NCBI GenBank assembly: GCA_044355655.1
Contig: JBIKXS010000024.1
Coordinates: forward strand, 1-48,969
DNA: 48,969 bases
Source: UBA3064 sp023258775
GTDB lineage: Bacteria > Pseudomonadota > Gammaproteobacteria > Burkholderiales > Burkholderiaceae_E
Direction: 5' to 3'
Below the pieces are notes generated by a model that saw nothing but the letters and a program-made list of their open reading frames with translations, was not told the origin of the DNA and did not search any database. The number at the start of each line of letters is the position of its first letter. Position 1 is the stretch's first letter. Made by a program: the position numbers and the translations under genes. Of the stretch, positions 24,420 through 33,631 are shown piece after piece.

Positions 24420-26183
24420 ATGCAAGGTCCTCATCGCACATCCAAGCATCAGCAACTGGTTGAAGCGCAACGCTATCACTATGCCTGGCGAAGTTTCCCG
24501 CTTTTTGTCGCAACCTTTACGGCTGGTGCCATCCTTGAGCTGGCATCAGCATGGCAGGCATCTACGGCGCTTCAGATCGCCGTTTGGAGTGGCTTTGGCC
24601 TAGCCTGTTTGCTTTGGGCCCTCTGGATACTGCGCGATCGTCACCAATCAAGCCAAGAAAGCTCAGATCGCCAATCGGCTTCGGCTAAGGAAGAAAAACA
24701 GTTACAAGCGCTCTTACTGGCGGTTGGTAGTCTCGTCGGTTTGGGATGGATTGGGCTGTTCCCTGCAAGCGAGCGCCACGCGGTAAGTTTTGTGCTTTTT
24801 CACACTGGGTACTTGCTCATCAGCCTTTTGTGCCTTGGCAGTCTGAAGCGGCTATTTTTGATCGCTACAGTTCCTGCATTGTTACCGATTCCCGCAGTCC
24901 TGATTTTGTATCAGGAAATGATAGGCCTACCACTACAGGCAGCCATGATTCTAATTCCAGCAGTCATGCTGGGCTTTCAACGACGTCTTGAGATCATGAT
25001 CACTGAGTTGCTCGAGTTGCGTTTCAGTCAGCTCGATCTTCTCGACGATTTGCAGGCTCAAAGGGATGCTGCCCATCAGGCTAATCTCGCCAAGTCGAGC
25101 TTTCTGGCTACAGCAAGCCATGATCTTCGACAACCGATGCATTCTTTAAATCTTTATCTGGCATCCACAGCAGCATATCCCTTATCGGATGACTTAAGAG
25201 ATATGGTCAAAAGAATGCAGCAATGTGCAGGCTATATGAATGAAATGTTCGATTCACTGCTCGATATCGCAAGGCTTGATGCGCAGGTGATAGCACCGCG
25301 CATCGAGGCCATAAGCCTTCAATCGATCCTACTTCGTTTGCAATCGGAGTTTCAAACAATTGCTGATGCACGAGCGATCGAGCTTCGGTTTAGTGCGGCT
25401 TCAAGTTTGGCGGTGCTCAGCGACGCCGGCATGCTCGAGCGGATCTTGCGAAACCTGATTTCAAATGCCCTGAAATATACGAGAATTGGAACAGTCCAGG
25501 TCATAGCGAAACAGCGTGGCAACCGCGTGAGAATTGCAGTCATCGACTCCGGACCAGGTATACCGCGTGCCTTGAGGCGTCGCGTGTTTGAAGAGTTTGC
25601 CAGGGTTCGCGAAGACGGACTTGCCGAAGGGCCGCGAGGCTTTGGCTTAGGTTTGGCGATTGCGAGAAGGCTGGCGGACACCCTAAGCATCGGACTGCGC
25701 TTGCGATCTAGTGCATTTCGCGGATCAAGCTTTTGTATCGATCTATCAACTGCACCATTTGCGCAACTCAAGCTTTCCCTGGATAAAAGCCAAACAACCG
25801 CATCGCTTGAAGGCCAGCTCGTGCTGGTCGTTGACGACGACCTGGAAGTGCTTACTGCAATGACGCTCATGCTGACCCTGCAAGGCTGCCGAATCCTGGC
25901 CGCAGGGGGCTTTCAGGAAGCGCTCCAACAGTGTGAACGGATGCACAACAAACCATCACTACTTGTTTGTGACTACGCGCTTGGTCTTGAGAAAGACGGT
26001 TTACAGCTAATCGAACATATTCGTGAGGAATTTAATCACGATATACCCGCTGTACTCATCACCGGGGATACATCAGCAGAACATGTTGCGCTTTTTGCCC
26101 GCTCAGGTGTTGAAGTGCTTCACAAACCGGTCCATCCCGACACCATGATTCAGGCGATGAGACGGGCACTGCAAGAGGTCTGA
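24420..26183 (+). CDS. Membrane hybrid histidine kinase with C-terminal receiver
   Basis: 587-aa sensor kinase. Residues ~25-185 form about six membrane helices with almost no periplasmic domain, so the signal is probably sensed in the membrane. A coiled linker leads to the HisKA box SSFLATASHDLRQPMHSL (His234), then the ATPase boxes NLISNALKY (N), DSGPGIP (G1) and GFGLGLAIARR (G2). The receiver spans about 467-587 with VVDDD, phospho-acceptor Asp518 in CDYALG and the Lys in HKPV. No DNA-binding or separate response regulator is adjacent, so the phosphorelay target is unknown. ATG at 24420 preferred over TTG at 24411. Confidence 0.92.
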   Translation: MQGPHRTSKHQQLVEAQRYHYAWRSFPLFVATFTAGAILELASAWQASTALQIAVWSGFGLACLLWALWILRDRHQSSQESSDRQSASAKEEKQLQALLLAVGSLVGLGWIGLFPASERHAVSFVLFHTGYLLISLLCLGSLKRLFLIATVPALLPIPAVLILYQEMIGLPLQAAMILIPAVMLGFQRRLEIMITELLELRFSQLDLLDDLQAQRDAAHQANLAKSSFLATASHDLRQPMHSLNLYLASTAAYPLSDDLRDMVKRMQQCAGYMNEMFDSLLDIARLDAQVIAPRIEAISLQSILLRLQSEFQTIADARAIELRFSAASSLAVLSDAGMLERILRNLISNALKYTRIGTVQVIAKQRGNRVRIAVIDSGPGIPRALRRRVFEEFARVREDGLAEGPRGFGLGLAIARRLADTLSIGLRLRSSAFRGSSFCIDLSTAPFAQLKLSLDKSQTTASLEGQLVLVVDDDLEVLTAMTLMLTLQGCRILAAGGFQEALQQCERMHNKPSLLVCDYALGLEKDGLQLIEHIREEFNHDIPAVLITGDTSAEHVALFARSGVEVLHKPVHPDTMIQAMRRALQEV

Positions 26184-26230
26184 GATTTTTTGCGATGACA
26201 GATGCAAAAGCGCCACTCGGATAGGTCCGA

Positions 26231-27856
26231 CTAGGCTGTTGAGGCTTCCTGATGAAAAGGGAAATCTCTGCCAGGGGCAGCTGCGAATAGACTCTTGGTG
26301 TAGGCATGCTTGGGAGCGCTAAACACCTCAAGCGCAGCGCCATATTCAACGACCTCGCCCTTTGACATCACCATAATGTCATCGCAAACTTGAGCAGCAA
26401 CCCGCAAATCATGCGTTATGAAAAGCATTGCAAGATTGAGGCGCTGACGAATTTCCTCTAGCAATTCTAGGACCTGGGCCTGCACGCTAACATCGAGCGC
26501 TGACACTGCCTCATCAGCAATTAAAAGCTCAGGCTCCATCGCAAGCGCTCGCGCAATGCTGATACGCTGCCTTTGCCCACCTGAGAACTGATGCGGATAG
26601 CGATTTAAGACCGACGGATCCATCCGTACCCACTCCATCAGGGAGCGTGCTCGTCTGGCTGCGTCCTCGCGTGAAAGGCCAAAATTCATTGGACCCTCCA
26701 TGATCGTCTCGCCAACCGTCCTACGTGGATTCAACGATCGATATGGATCTTGAAACACAATTTGTACCCGTTTGCGCAGCGCACGCAACTTGGCTCCGGA
26801 AAGCTTGGCCAAGTCATCGCCCTCGAGATCGATCGTGCCTGCGCTTGGATCAATTAAGCGCACGACGCATCGAGCAACCGTTGACTTACCGGAGCCAGAC
26901 TCGCCAACAATCCCGAGGGTCTCGCCTTTGCGAATGGTGAAATTGACCGCTTTGGCTGCGTGCACCTCGTGTCGTTTCGAGCTGAACCAGCCCTGTCCGC
27001 CATAGGTTTTGTCGAGCCCCACCACTTGCAAGACGATTGGCGCATTCGTCTGGCGCGCCTTAGCCTTGGGGTGAATACCCGGTACCGCTGCAATCAGCAT
27101 TTTGGTGTAGTCATGCTGCGGCCGCATCAAAACATCTTCCTTTGGACCCATCTCAACAAGATCACCCAATCGCAGTACAGCGACGCGATCGGCAATTTCG
27201 GCCACAACACCAAAATCGTGAGTAATAAAAAGTACACCGGTTCCGTGCTTTCGCTGTAATTCGCTAATCAGGTGAAGAATTTGCGCCTGCGTGGTCACAT
27301 CAAGCGCAGTCGTTGGCTCATCAGCAATCAGTAGCACAGGCTCAAGCACTAAAGCCATCGCGATCATGATGCGTTGGCGTTGACCGCCCGAGAGCTGGTG
27401 TGGGAAAGCCTGAAACATGCGCTCAGGATCAGGAAGTGCAACCTCTTCAATAATGCCAATGATCTTCTTCTTACGCTCGGATTCACTGAGTGTGGTGTGA
27501 GCCCGCAAGACCTCATCGATTTGTTCACCACAACGCATGACCGGATTGAGCGCGGTCATCGGCTCTTGGAAAATCATCGACATCCGGGTTGCGCGTAGTT
27601 CGCGCAATCGGCTCAAGGGTGCGTGGGTAATATCTTCACCCTCGAGCAGAATCTTGCCCTCGGTAACTGGTAGTGACTTGGGCAACAAACCCATCACCGA
27701 CTGGGCGATGACAGACTTACCTGAACCCGATTCACCAACCAGGCAAACAATCTCTCCGCGACCCACACTGAAGTTGACCGACGCCACAGCGTGCTTGCGA
27801 TCGCCTTCCGATGGCAGAGCGATATACAAATTTTGGACTTCTAAAACCGCGGTCAT
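26231..27856 (-). CDS. Peptide ABC transporter, fused double ATPase (DppD-DppF type)
   Basis: 541-aa protein with two ABC ATPase domains in one chain, energising the peptide importer. Both halves have the Walker A GESGSGKS, an ABC signature (LSGGQRQRI and FSGGQRQRI), Walker B (LLIADEPTTALDV and LLIADEAVSALDV) and the His switch (FITHDFG, FITHDLR). In half two the Walker B segment has EAVSALD instead of EPTSALD, which is common in DppF-like domains. Each half ends with the oligopeptide-transporter C-terminal segment. Overlaps the upstream permease by ATGA. Last gene of the operon. Confidence 0.95.
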   Translation of the reverse strand: MTAVLEVQNLYIALPSEGDRKHAVASVNFSVGRGEIVCLVGESGSGKSVIAQSVMGLLPKSLPVTEGKILLEGEDITHAPLSRLRELRATRMSMIFQEPMTALNPVMRCGEQIDEVLRAHTTLSESERKKKIIGIIEEVALPDPERMFQAFPHQLSGGQRQRIMIAMALVLEPVLLIADEPTTALDVTTQAQILHLISELQRKHGTGVLFITHDFGVVAEIADRVAVLRLGDLVEMGPKEDVLMRPQHDYTKMLIAAVPGIHPKAKARQTNAPIVLQVVGLDKTYGGQGWFSSKRHEVHAAKAVNFTIRKGETLGIVGESGSGKSTVARCVVRLIDPSAGTIDLEGDDLAKLSGAKLRALRKRVQIVFQDPYRSLNPRRTVGETIMEGPMNFGLSREDAARRARSLMEWVRMDPSVLNRYPHQFSGGQRQRISIARALAMEPELLIADEAVSALDVSVQAQVLELLEEIRQRLNLAMLFITHDLRVAAQVCDDIMVMSKGEVVEYGAALEVFSAPKHAYTKSLFAAAPGRDFPFHQEASTA

Positions 27857-28782
27857 AGTCGCTTTGCCATCTTGGGATCGAGGGTATCGCGCAGACCGTC
27901 ACCAAGAATATTGACCGCCAAAACCGTGATGGCCAGAAAGATGCCTGGGAAGAATATGTTGTGCGGATACTGGATAAATTGAGGACGGCCCTCTGCCATG
28001 ATATTGCCCCACGTGGGAATATCAGGAGGCAATCCGACGCCTAAAAACGAAAGAATCGCTTCAACCAAAATTGCAGCAGCACAAATATACGTGCCCTGCA
28101 CGACCAGCGGTGCTACCGTGTTGGGAAGAATATGAAAGAGCATGATTCGCCATGTTGGCGTACCAATGGCAATCGCAGCCTCAACGTAGGGCTCTTCACG
28201 GATCGATAACACGAGTGATCGAACCAATCGAGTTACCCGAGGAATCTCTGGGATGGTGATTGCAATAATGACGGTGGTGATACTGCCGCGCCAAAGTGCA
28301 ACAAGGGCAATCGCAATGAGGATCGACGGAATGGCCATTAAGCCATCCATCACGCGCATCACCACCGAATCGACCCAGCGGATGTAGCCCGAAAGCAGCC
28401 CAAAAACTATACCGAGCGCAAGCGAAGCTAGCGCTGTGAGCAAGCCAACCAGTAACGAAACCTGGGTACCATAAATGACTCGGCTATAAATATCGCGACC
28501 AAATGAGTCAGAGCCCATTAAAAACTGATGCTTGAGTACTTCGCCTTCAAGCGTCATGATTTCGCCGAATTTCCCTGGCAGCAGATCGCGACTGGCAGCA
28601 TCAAAAAGCGTCGGGTCGACCGTGCCGAGCCAGGGCGCAAAAACCGAAATAAAAATCAATATAAAGAGAAAAATTGCCCCAAAGCGAACCGAACCATTGG
28701 CTCGCATGCGCTGCCAAGCCGATTGTTGGGGCCGGACCGATGCGGCTTCGACCGAGAGTTTTGTTGAATCGTCCTGTGACAT
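27853..28782 (-). CDS. Peptide ABC transporter permease (DppC type)
   Basis: 309-aa inner-membrane permease. The N-terminal cytoplasmic tail and first helix (FGAIFLFILIFISVFAPWLG) are followed by a periplasmic loop carrying LMGSDSFGRDIYSRVIYGTQ, the DppC/OppC signature. The EAA-type loop (YVEAAIAIGTPTWRIMLFHI) and the ending ILGDGLRDTLDPKMAKR are typical. Start is 19 bases after the DppB stop; stop overlaps the ATPase start. Confidence 0.95.
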   Translation of the reverse strand: MSQDDSTKLSVEAASVRPQQSAWQRMRANGSVRFGAIFLFILIFISVFAPWLGTVDPTLFDAASRDLLPGKFGEIMTLEGEVLKHQFLMGSDSFGRDIYSRVIYGTQVSLLVGLLTALASLALGIVFGLLSGYIRWVDSVVMRVMDGLMAIPSILIAIALVALWRGSITTVIIAITIPEIPRVTRLVRSLVLSIREEPYVEAAIAIGTPTWRIMLFHILPNTVAPLVVQGTYICAAAILVEAILSFLGVGLPPDIPTWGNIMAEGRPQFIQYPHNIFFPGIFLAITVLAVNILGDGLRDTLDPKMAKRL

Positions 28783-28801
28783 GTTGGTATTTTTGCTGGG
28801 G

Positions 28802-29743
28802 CTAGTAACGAATTCTTGGATCGAAAAAGACGTAGGAGAGATCCACCAGCAAATTCACCAAAACATAGACCAGCGAAAAAAACAGAATGACGCCCTGAAT
28901 CGTTGGAAAGTCTCGGGCAAGTACAGCGTCGACCGTTAGCCTTCCGAGGCCTGGAATGGCATAAACCGACTCGGTTACCACCACGCCGCCAATGAGCAAT
29001 GCGATACCAATGCCAATCACCGTAACAATCGGAATTGCCGCGTTAGCAAGCGCATGCTTAACCAGGACCTGCGACTCCAAAAGACCCTTAGCTCTGGCGG
29101 TTCGGATGTAGTCTTCGCCCAAAGCCTCAAGCACCGATGCCCGAGTCACCCGGGCGATAAGCGCGATATAAATCACTGACAATGTAACCGCCGGCAAGAT
29201 CAAATGATAGAGATAAGGACCAAAACCATCGGCCATTCGCTTGTACCCCTGCACCGGAAACCAGCCGAGCTTCACCGATAAAAGCCAGATCAGTATATAA
29301 GCCAGTACGAAAACAGGAACGGAAAAACCCATCACCGAAAAACCCATCAAGATGCGATCGAACCAGCCCCCAAAGCGCCAGGCAGCAAGCACACCGAGCG
29401 GTACAGAAACAAGCACAGCAATGACAATCGTCAGTGCTGCAAGTGACAGGGTCGGTTCGAGCCGTTGCCCAATCAGGTCGATCACCTTAATTTTGAAATA
29501 AAAGGACTCGCCTAAATCACCCAGAGCCATTTGCTTGAGCCAGATACCGAACTGCACTAGCAAGGGCTCTTCAAGGCCTAAATTGGCGCGGATTTGGGCG
29601 ATCTGCTCGGGCGAGGCTGCATCGCCAGCGAGAATCGCCGCAGGGTCGCCCGGTGTGAGTCGTAACAACATAAACACCAACACCGCAACGACCGCAATCG
29701 CAGGTACGGTCGCAAGCAAGCGTCTGGAGATGTAGGCAATCAT
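28802..29743 (-). CDS. Peptide ABC transporter permease (DppB type)
   Basis: 313-aa inner-membrane permease. Start MIAYISRRLLATVPAIAVV, then LRLTPGDPAAILAGD and IRANLGLEEPLLVQF, the classical DppB N-terminal block. The EAA-like loop reads EDYIRTARAKGL and the VTESVYAIPGLGRLTVDA signature follows. Lies 143 bases after the binding-protein gene and is paired with the DppC-type permease. Confidence 0.95.
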   Translation of the reverse strand: MIAYISRRLLATVPAIAVVAVLVFMLLRLTPGDPAAILAGDAASPEQIAQIRANLGLEEPLLVQFGIWLKQMALGDLGESFYFKIKVIDLIGQRLEPTLSLAALTIVIAVLVSVPLGVLAAWRFGGWFDRILMGFSVMGFSVPVFVLAYILIWLLSVKLGWFPVQGYKRMADGFGPYLYHLILPAVTLSVIYIALIARVTRASVLEALGEDYIRTARAKGLLESQVLVKHALANAAIPIVTVIGIGIALLIGGVVVTESVYAIPGLGRLTVDAVLARDFPTIQGVILFFSLVYVLVNLLVDLSYVFFDPRIRY

Positions 29744-29841
29744 GCTTTGATTAGTGCTTCTTGGGGCCTAGTCTGTCTGCCGTCAGATCCGACAAGCGAC
29801 AGGCCCGGAGAACTGAGCATTTCAGTAAAGAGCGCACAACC

Positions 29842-29879
29842 GAGCCGACCTATACGCCATGTAAGCTGATGATCGGCTC
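29842..29879 (-). promoter_or_regulatory. Intercistronic stem-loop between the peptide-binding-protein gene and dppB-like gene
   Basis: GAGCCGA (29842-29848) pairs with TCGGCTC (29873-29879) across a 24-base loop in the 143-base gap. Hairpins placed here often stabilise or attenuate message so that the binding protein is made in excess of the permease. No T-run follows, so full termination is not expected. Confidence 0.4.
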
Positions 29880-29886
29880 AGGACTG

Positions 29887-31473
29887 CTAGTTCTTTTTAA
29901 TGCCCCAGTAGACGTTTGACAAACCGGAGATGTTTACGCCCGTAACATTTTTTCGAACACCGACAGGCTGCACATACTCACCAAGCGGTGCATGGGTAGC
30001 AACTTCGAAAGCACGAGTCTGAATCTGATCGCTTAACTTCTTTTTCGCCCCATCATCGGTTGCCCGCAAAAACTGCGAACGTAACTCCTCGAGCTTCGTA
30101 TCCTCACCCCACCCGAACCAACCTGCCTTCAGACCGCGTGCATCCAAGGCAGCGTTGTTGATGGGGCTCCAAATATCGGGGGCCACCCACGCGGTACAGA
30201 ACATATGCCACCCACCATCTTTGGGTGCATCTTTCTTGGCGCGTCGTGAGACAAGGGTTTGCCAATCCATGGCTTGCAAATCGACCTTAAAGCCAGCCTG
30301 CCTCATCAGCTGAGCAGCAACATCGGGCAACTTACCAATCGATTGCAAATCGGTGGGCTTCATGATCACAACCGGGGTGCCGTCATATCCCGACTTTTTC
30401 AAGAGCTCTTGGGCCATCTTCATATTGGACTTTGACTGAATCTCGCTGCCAGCAGGGCTTCCATAAGGCGTGCCACAGGTAAACATTGAGGGACAGGGCT
30501 TGTAAAGCTCTTTAACACCAACCTGGGCTCTAAGAAATGCTTCTTGGTTAAACGAGGCCAACGCAGCGCGCCTGACTTCGGGCTTATTGAAAGGCGCATG
30601 CAAATGGTTGAAGCGGCACATATATTGCAAACCAATGGTCGGCTTTAAGACACTGATTGCCGATTCCTTTTGCGCCGATTCATAAAGGTCGAAGGCAACC
30701 TGCTCCAGGATGTCGACCTCACCCTTAATCAGGGCATTCAATGCGGCCTGACTGTCGCGGAGCGCAAGATTCCAAACAACCTTATCGACAAAAACCTCTT
30801 TGCTACCAGCCATGGCTGATGCGGGTTCGGCCCGAGGCTTATAGTTTTTAAATTTTAAATAGACGGCTTTATCACCAGGCTTGAACTCGTCAGCTTTGAA
30901 AGTATAAGGACCTGAGCCGATATGTTCAGCGATTTGCTTGAAGGGATCGGTATCCGCAATCCGTTTCGGCATAATAAATGGAACGTTCGAGGAGGGTTTG
31001 CCAAGTGCTTCCAACACAAAGCCGCAAGGCTCCTTAAACACAATCCGGAAACGATTGGCGCTGATCACCTCAAGCTTATCGACAAAGGTATACATCGCTA
31101 CACCCATCGCATCGCGCTTACCCCAACGATTGAGCGATGCGATCACGTCCTCGGAGGTCACCGGATTGCCGTCGTGAAACTCCAGGCCGTTACGCAGCTT
31201 GAATTCCCACACTTTTTTGTCGGGCGAAACCAACCAGCTTTCAATCATTTGAGGCTGGATTTGATTCTTCGCATCGGTCGCAAAAAGCGTGTCATAAATC
31301 ATGTAGCCGTGGTTGCGGCTCATGTAAGCAGTGGTCCAGATTGGATCCAGAATCGCCAGGTTTGAATGCGGCACGACATTCAAAACTTTTTCCTGGGCAG
31401 CACTTTGGCCAGGCGCAAACACGGAAAAACTGAGGGCTGCTGCAAGTGCAGCAAGGCGATATTTCAGATACAT
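29887..31473 (-). CDS. Peptide ABC transporter substrate-binding protein, family 5
   Basis: 528-aa periplasmic binding protein. The ATG at 31473 has CAGGAG 7 bases upstream and gives a signal peptide (MYLKYRLAALAAALSFSVF, cleavage after SAAQ). Landmarks are SNLAILDPIWTTAYMSRNHG, WEFKLRNGLEFHDGNPVT and a C-terminal GVNISGLSNVYWGIKKN. First gene of the leftward dpp-type operon. Its sequence differs clearly from the other family-5 protein at 973-2574, so the two systems probably take different ligands. Confidence 0.93.
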   Translation of the reverse strand: MYLKYRLAALAAALSFSVFAPGQSAAQEKVLNVVPHSNLAILDPIWTTAYMSRNHGYMIYDTLFATDAKNQIQPQMIESWLVSPDKKVWEFKLRNGLEFHDGNPVTSEDVIASLNRWGKRDAMGVAMYTFVDKLEVISANRFRIVFKEPCGFVLEALGKPSSNVPFIMPKRIADTDPFKQIAEHIGSGPYTFKADEFKPGDKAVYLKFKNYKPRAEPASAMAGSKEVFVDKVVWNLALRDSQAALNALIKGEVDILEQVAFDLYESAQKESAISVLKPTIGLQYMCRFNHLHAPFNKPEVRRAALASFNQEAFLRAQVGVKELYKPCPSMFTCGTPYGSPAGSEIQSKSNMKMAQELLKKSGYDGTPVVIMKPTDLQSIGKLPDVAAQLMRQAGFKVDLQAMDWQTLVSRRAKKDAPKDGGWHMFCTAWVAPDIWSPINNAALDARGLKAGWFGWGEDTKLEELRSQFLRATDDGAKKKLSDQIQTRAFEVATHAPLGEYVQPVGVRKNVTGVNISGLSNVYWGIKKN

Positions 31474-31760
31474 CGACGGACTCCTGAGAACATGTGGGCT
31501 GGTAGATTTTTCACGTGCCTTGCGCGGGGCGCCAGGCTTCGGCCTCTTCAAGGACCGCTCTAACGTCAGACGATAGCTGATTTAGCCTTGGCTGTGCAAG
31601 CCGTTGGTCAGCGCCGACGCACGGGCGGACCGGGGCCCATTGCCTAACCATGGAAAGCCGTGTTAGCGTTCGGCGATCTGCGAATTGCATATTGCTGCAG
31701 ATCAATTCAATCGTGGGCAAAGACCCAGGGTCACGCGAATATTGAACCTAAAGGAGACTT

Positions 31761-32807
31761 ATGAAATTCATCGTTAAAGCATTGGCCAGCGCTGCGATTG
31801 CGACAGGCCTACTTGCATCACCCGCGATCGCGCAAGAGAAAAAGGTTCGCGCGCAAATGGGCTGGGCTTTCCCCAGCACCACAGGCCTGCTTGGACCGAC
31901 CCAAACGCGATTGGTTGAAATGCTTCGCACGCTGTCTGGCGGCAGCATTGATGTGAAGGGCTTTGAGCCAGGTGCACTCGTACCAGCAAGCCAATATCTT
32001 GATGCGGTTGGTAATGGTTCTCTGGACATGGCCTGGACAGTTGCCGGATTTTGGACTGGCAAGGATATTGCTTTCGCAATGTACGGCTCGGTACCCTTTG
32101 GCCCTGGTGTCGGAGAATATATTGCATGGATGAAGCATGGCGGTGGCGAGAAACTCATGAAGGAGCTTCACGCTAAATATAATGTTGAGACGATTCCCTG
32201 CGGGATTATCTCCCCTGAAGCCTCAGGCTGGTTCCGCAAAGAAATTAAAACATTGGATGACCTTAAAGGTCTAAAAATGCGTTTCTTTGGCCTTGGCGCA
32301 AACGTCATGCAAAAGCTCGGGGTATCGACCCAGCTCTTACAAGCCGGTGAAATTTTCCAGGCTTTACAACTTGGAACCATCGATGCAACCGAGTTTTCGA
32401 TGCCTGTGATGGATTACACACTTGGATTCCATCAGGTTGCGAAGTTCTATTATTTTCCAGGTTGGCACCAGCAAGCCACGATCAACCAGCTGATCATCTC
32501 AAAGAAAAAGTGGGCCGAATTCAGTCCCACCCAAAAGGCAATTATTCAGGCAGCTTGCGATGCAACCATGCTCCAACAATATGCCGAGGGCGAGGCTGCG
32601 CAGTTTAAAGCCATGAAAGATATTGAGGCTAAGGGCGTGAAGCTAATGAAATGGTCGCCTGAGTTTTTGAAAGCTTTTGAAAAGGCATGGGTTGAAGTTG
32701 TTGCTGAGCAAAACGCAAAAAGCCCCGAATTCAAGAAGGCTTGGGATTCATACAGCGCCTTCCGTTCCAATTACAAAATCTGGAAAGAACTGGGCTACTT
32801 GCAATAA
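31761..32807 (+). CDS. TRAP transporter substrate-binding protein (DctP family)
   Basis: 348-aa periplasmic protein with a signal peptide (MKFIVKALASAAIATGLLA, cleavage after AIAQ); AAAGGAG lies 6 bases before the ATG. The DctP signature segment DDLKGLKMRFFGLG is followed by the conserved ligand-binding Arg region and by LQLGTIDATEFSMPVMDYTL. The pattern resembles the TakP/alpha-keto-acid and mannitol/lactate branch, but the ligand (an organic acid) is not certain. The divergent 287-base gap to the peptide-binding gene must hold both promoters; I see no convincing consensus in it. Confidence 0.93.
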   Translation: MKFIVKALASAAIATGLLASPAIAQEKKVRAQMGWAFPSTTGLLGPTQTRLVEMLRTLSGGSIDVKGFEPGALVPASQYLDAVGNGSLDMAWTVAGFWTGKDIAFAMYGSVPFGPGVGEYIAWMKHGGGEKLMKELHAKYNVETIPCGIISPEASGWFRKEIKTLDDLKGLKMRFFGLGANVMQKLGVSTQLLQAGEIFQALQLGTIDATEFSMPVMDYTLGFHQVAKFYYFPGWHQQATINQLIISKKKWAEFSPTQKAIIQAACDATMLQQYAEGEAAQFKAMKDIEAKGVKLMKWSPEFLKAFEKAWVEVVAEQNAKSPEFKKAWDSYSAFRSNYKIWKELGYLQ

Positions 32808-32813
32808 GAAGTT

Positions 32814-32845
32814 GACTAGGTCTACCTTCGGGTAGACCAGTCTTT
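32814..32845 (+). terminator. Strong UUCG hairpin after dctP, likely attenuator or 3' stabiliser
   Basis: GGTCTACC (32819-32826), loop TTCG, GGTAGACC (32831-32838): an eight-pair perfect stem closed by C-UUCG-G, the most stable tetraloop type. GACT/AGTC extend it with one bulged A, and a short TTT follows. It begins only 7 bases after the dctP stop, so it should reduce read-through into dctQM and protect dctP mRNA. Confidence 0.7.
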
Positions 32846-32851
32846 AACCAC

Positions 32852-32870
32852 CGTGCAAGCTTATTGCACG
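32852..32870 (+). promoter_or_regulatory. Second hairpin in the dctP-dctQ gap
   Basis: CGTGCAA (32852-32858) and TTGCACG (32864-32870) form a perfect seven-pair stem with loop GCTTA, 9 bases after the UUCG hairpin arm. Confidence 0.55.
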
Positions 32871-32999
32871 TTGGCCGTTGCTAAGAACGTTTGTCGAGCA
32901 TTCGCATCGCCGAATGCCTCAGCCCGAAGTATGTGTCTGCAAAGCTTGCTGGCATCCATTCGTGAAACCAGGCAACGTCGTTAGTCCATTCCTAGCTTG

Positions 33000-33017
33000 G
33001 GCAAGCCCGCGCTTGCC
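33000..33017 (+). promoter_or_regulatory. Third hairpin, upstream of dctQ
   Basis: GGCAAGC (33000-33006), loop CCGC, GCTTGCC (33011-33017): a perfect seven-pair stem, 38 bases before the dctQ ATG. It could control translation or mRNA stability of the permease genes. Confidence 0.5.
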
Positions 33018-33055
33018 ACAGGACGAGTCCATCCATACCCTCAGCAGGTGAATAC

Positions 33056-33613
33056 ATGGAATTGTTAATCAATCTTGCCGATCGTGTCGAACGATTCTTG
33101 CAAAACGTGGCTTCTTGGGGTGCATGGGCTTTCATCGCTTGCATCATCGTGATTACGATTGATGTCATTACAAGAAAGATGGGCTTCCAAGTCCCTGGAC
33201 TAGGCTCTACGCGATTGCAAGAACTTGAGTGGCAATTGCATACCCTTCTATTTTCAACCTGGCTTGGATATGCCTATGTACGTAATGCTCACGTCCGGAT
33301 CGACGTGTTCACGGGTGGCATGGAGGCCAGTCGCAAGATTAAGCTTGAATTGATCTGCTGTTTGCTTGTGGCAATTCCATACCTCGCGATTGCGCTGCCC
33401 TATGCCCATAGTTTCTTTATGACATCCTTTCTTCAAGGTGAAAGCTCTGAGGCACCGAATGGCATTCCCTACCGTTGGATCGTTAAGTTTTTTCTTTACG
33501 GCGGCCTAATCTTGGTGGCCCTGGGCGTTGCGACGGTCATGTCACGCTGCATTGTTGCGCTCTACGGCAGTCCAGAGCAGGCCAAGCGTGTTCACTTACC
33601 TTTTGCCAAATAA
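33056..33613 (+). CDS. TRAP transporter small permease (DctQ family)
   Basis: 185-aa membrane protein with four helices, the standard DctQ layout. The segment ELEWQLHTLLFSTWLGYAYV and NAHVRIDVFTG match the conserved centre of the family (E-x-x-W ... H-V-R-V-D). Separated from dctP by 248 bases of structured RNA and from dctM by 18 bases. Forms the membrane complex with DctM. Confidence 0.92.
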   Translation: MELLINLADRVERFLQNVASWGAWAFIACIIVITIDVITRKMGFQVPGLGSTRLQELEWQLHTLLFSTWLGYAYVRNAHVRIDVFTGGMEASRKIKLELICCLLVAIPYLAIALPYAHSFFMTSFLQGESSEAPNGIPYRWIVKFFLYGGLILVALGVATVMSRCIVALYGSPEQAKRVHLPFAK

Positions 33614-33631
33614 AGTCTAGGAGAGATCGTT

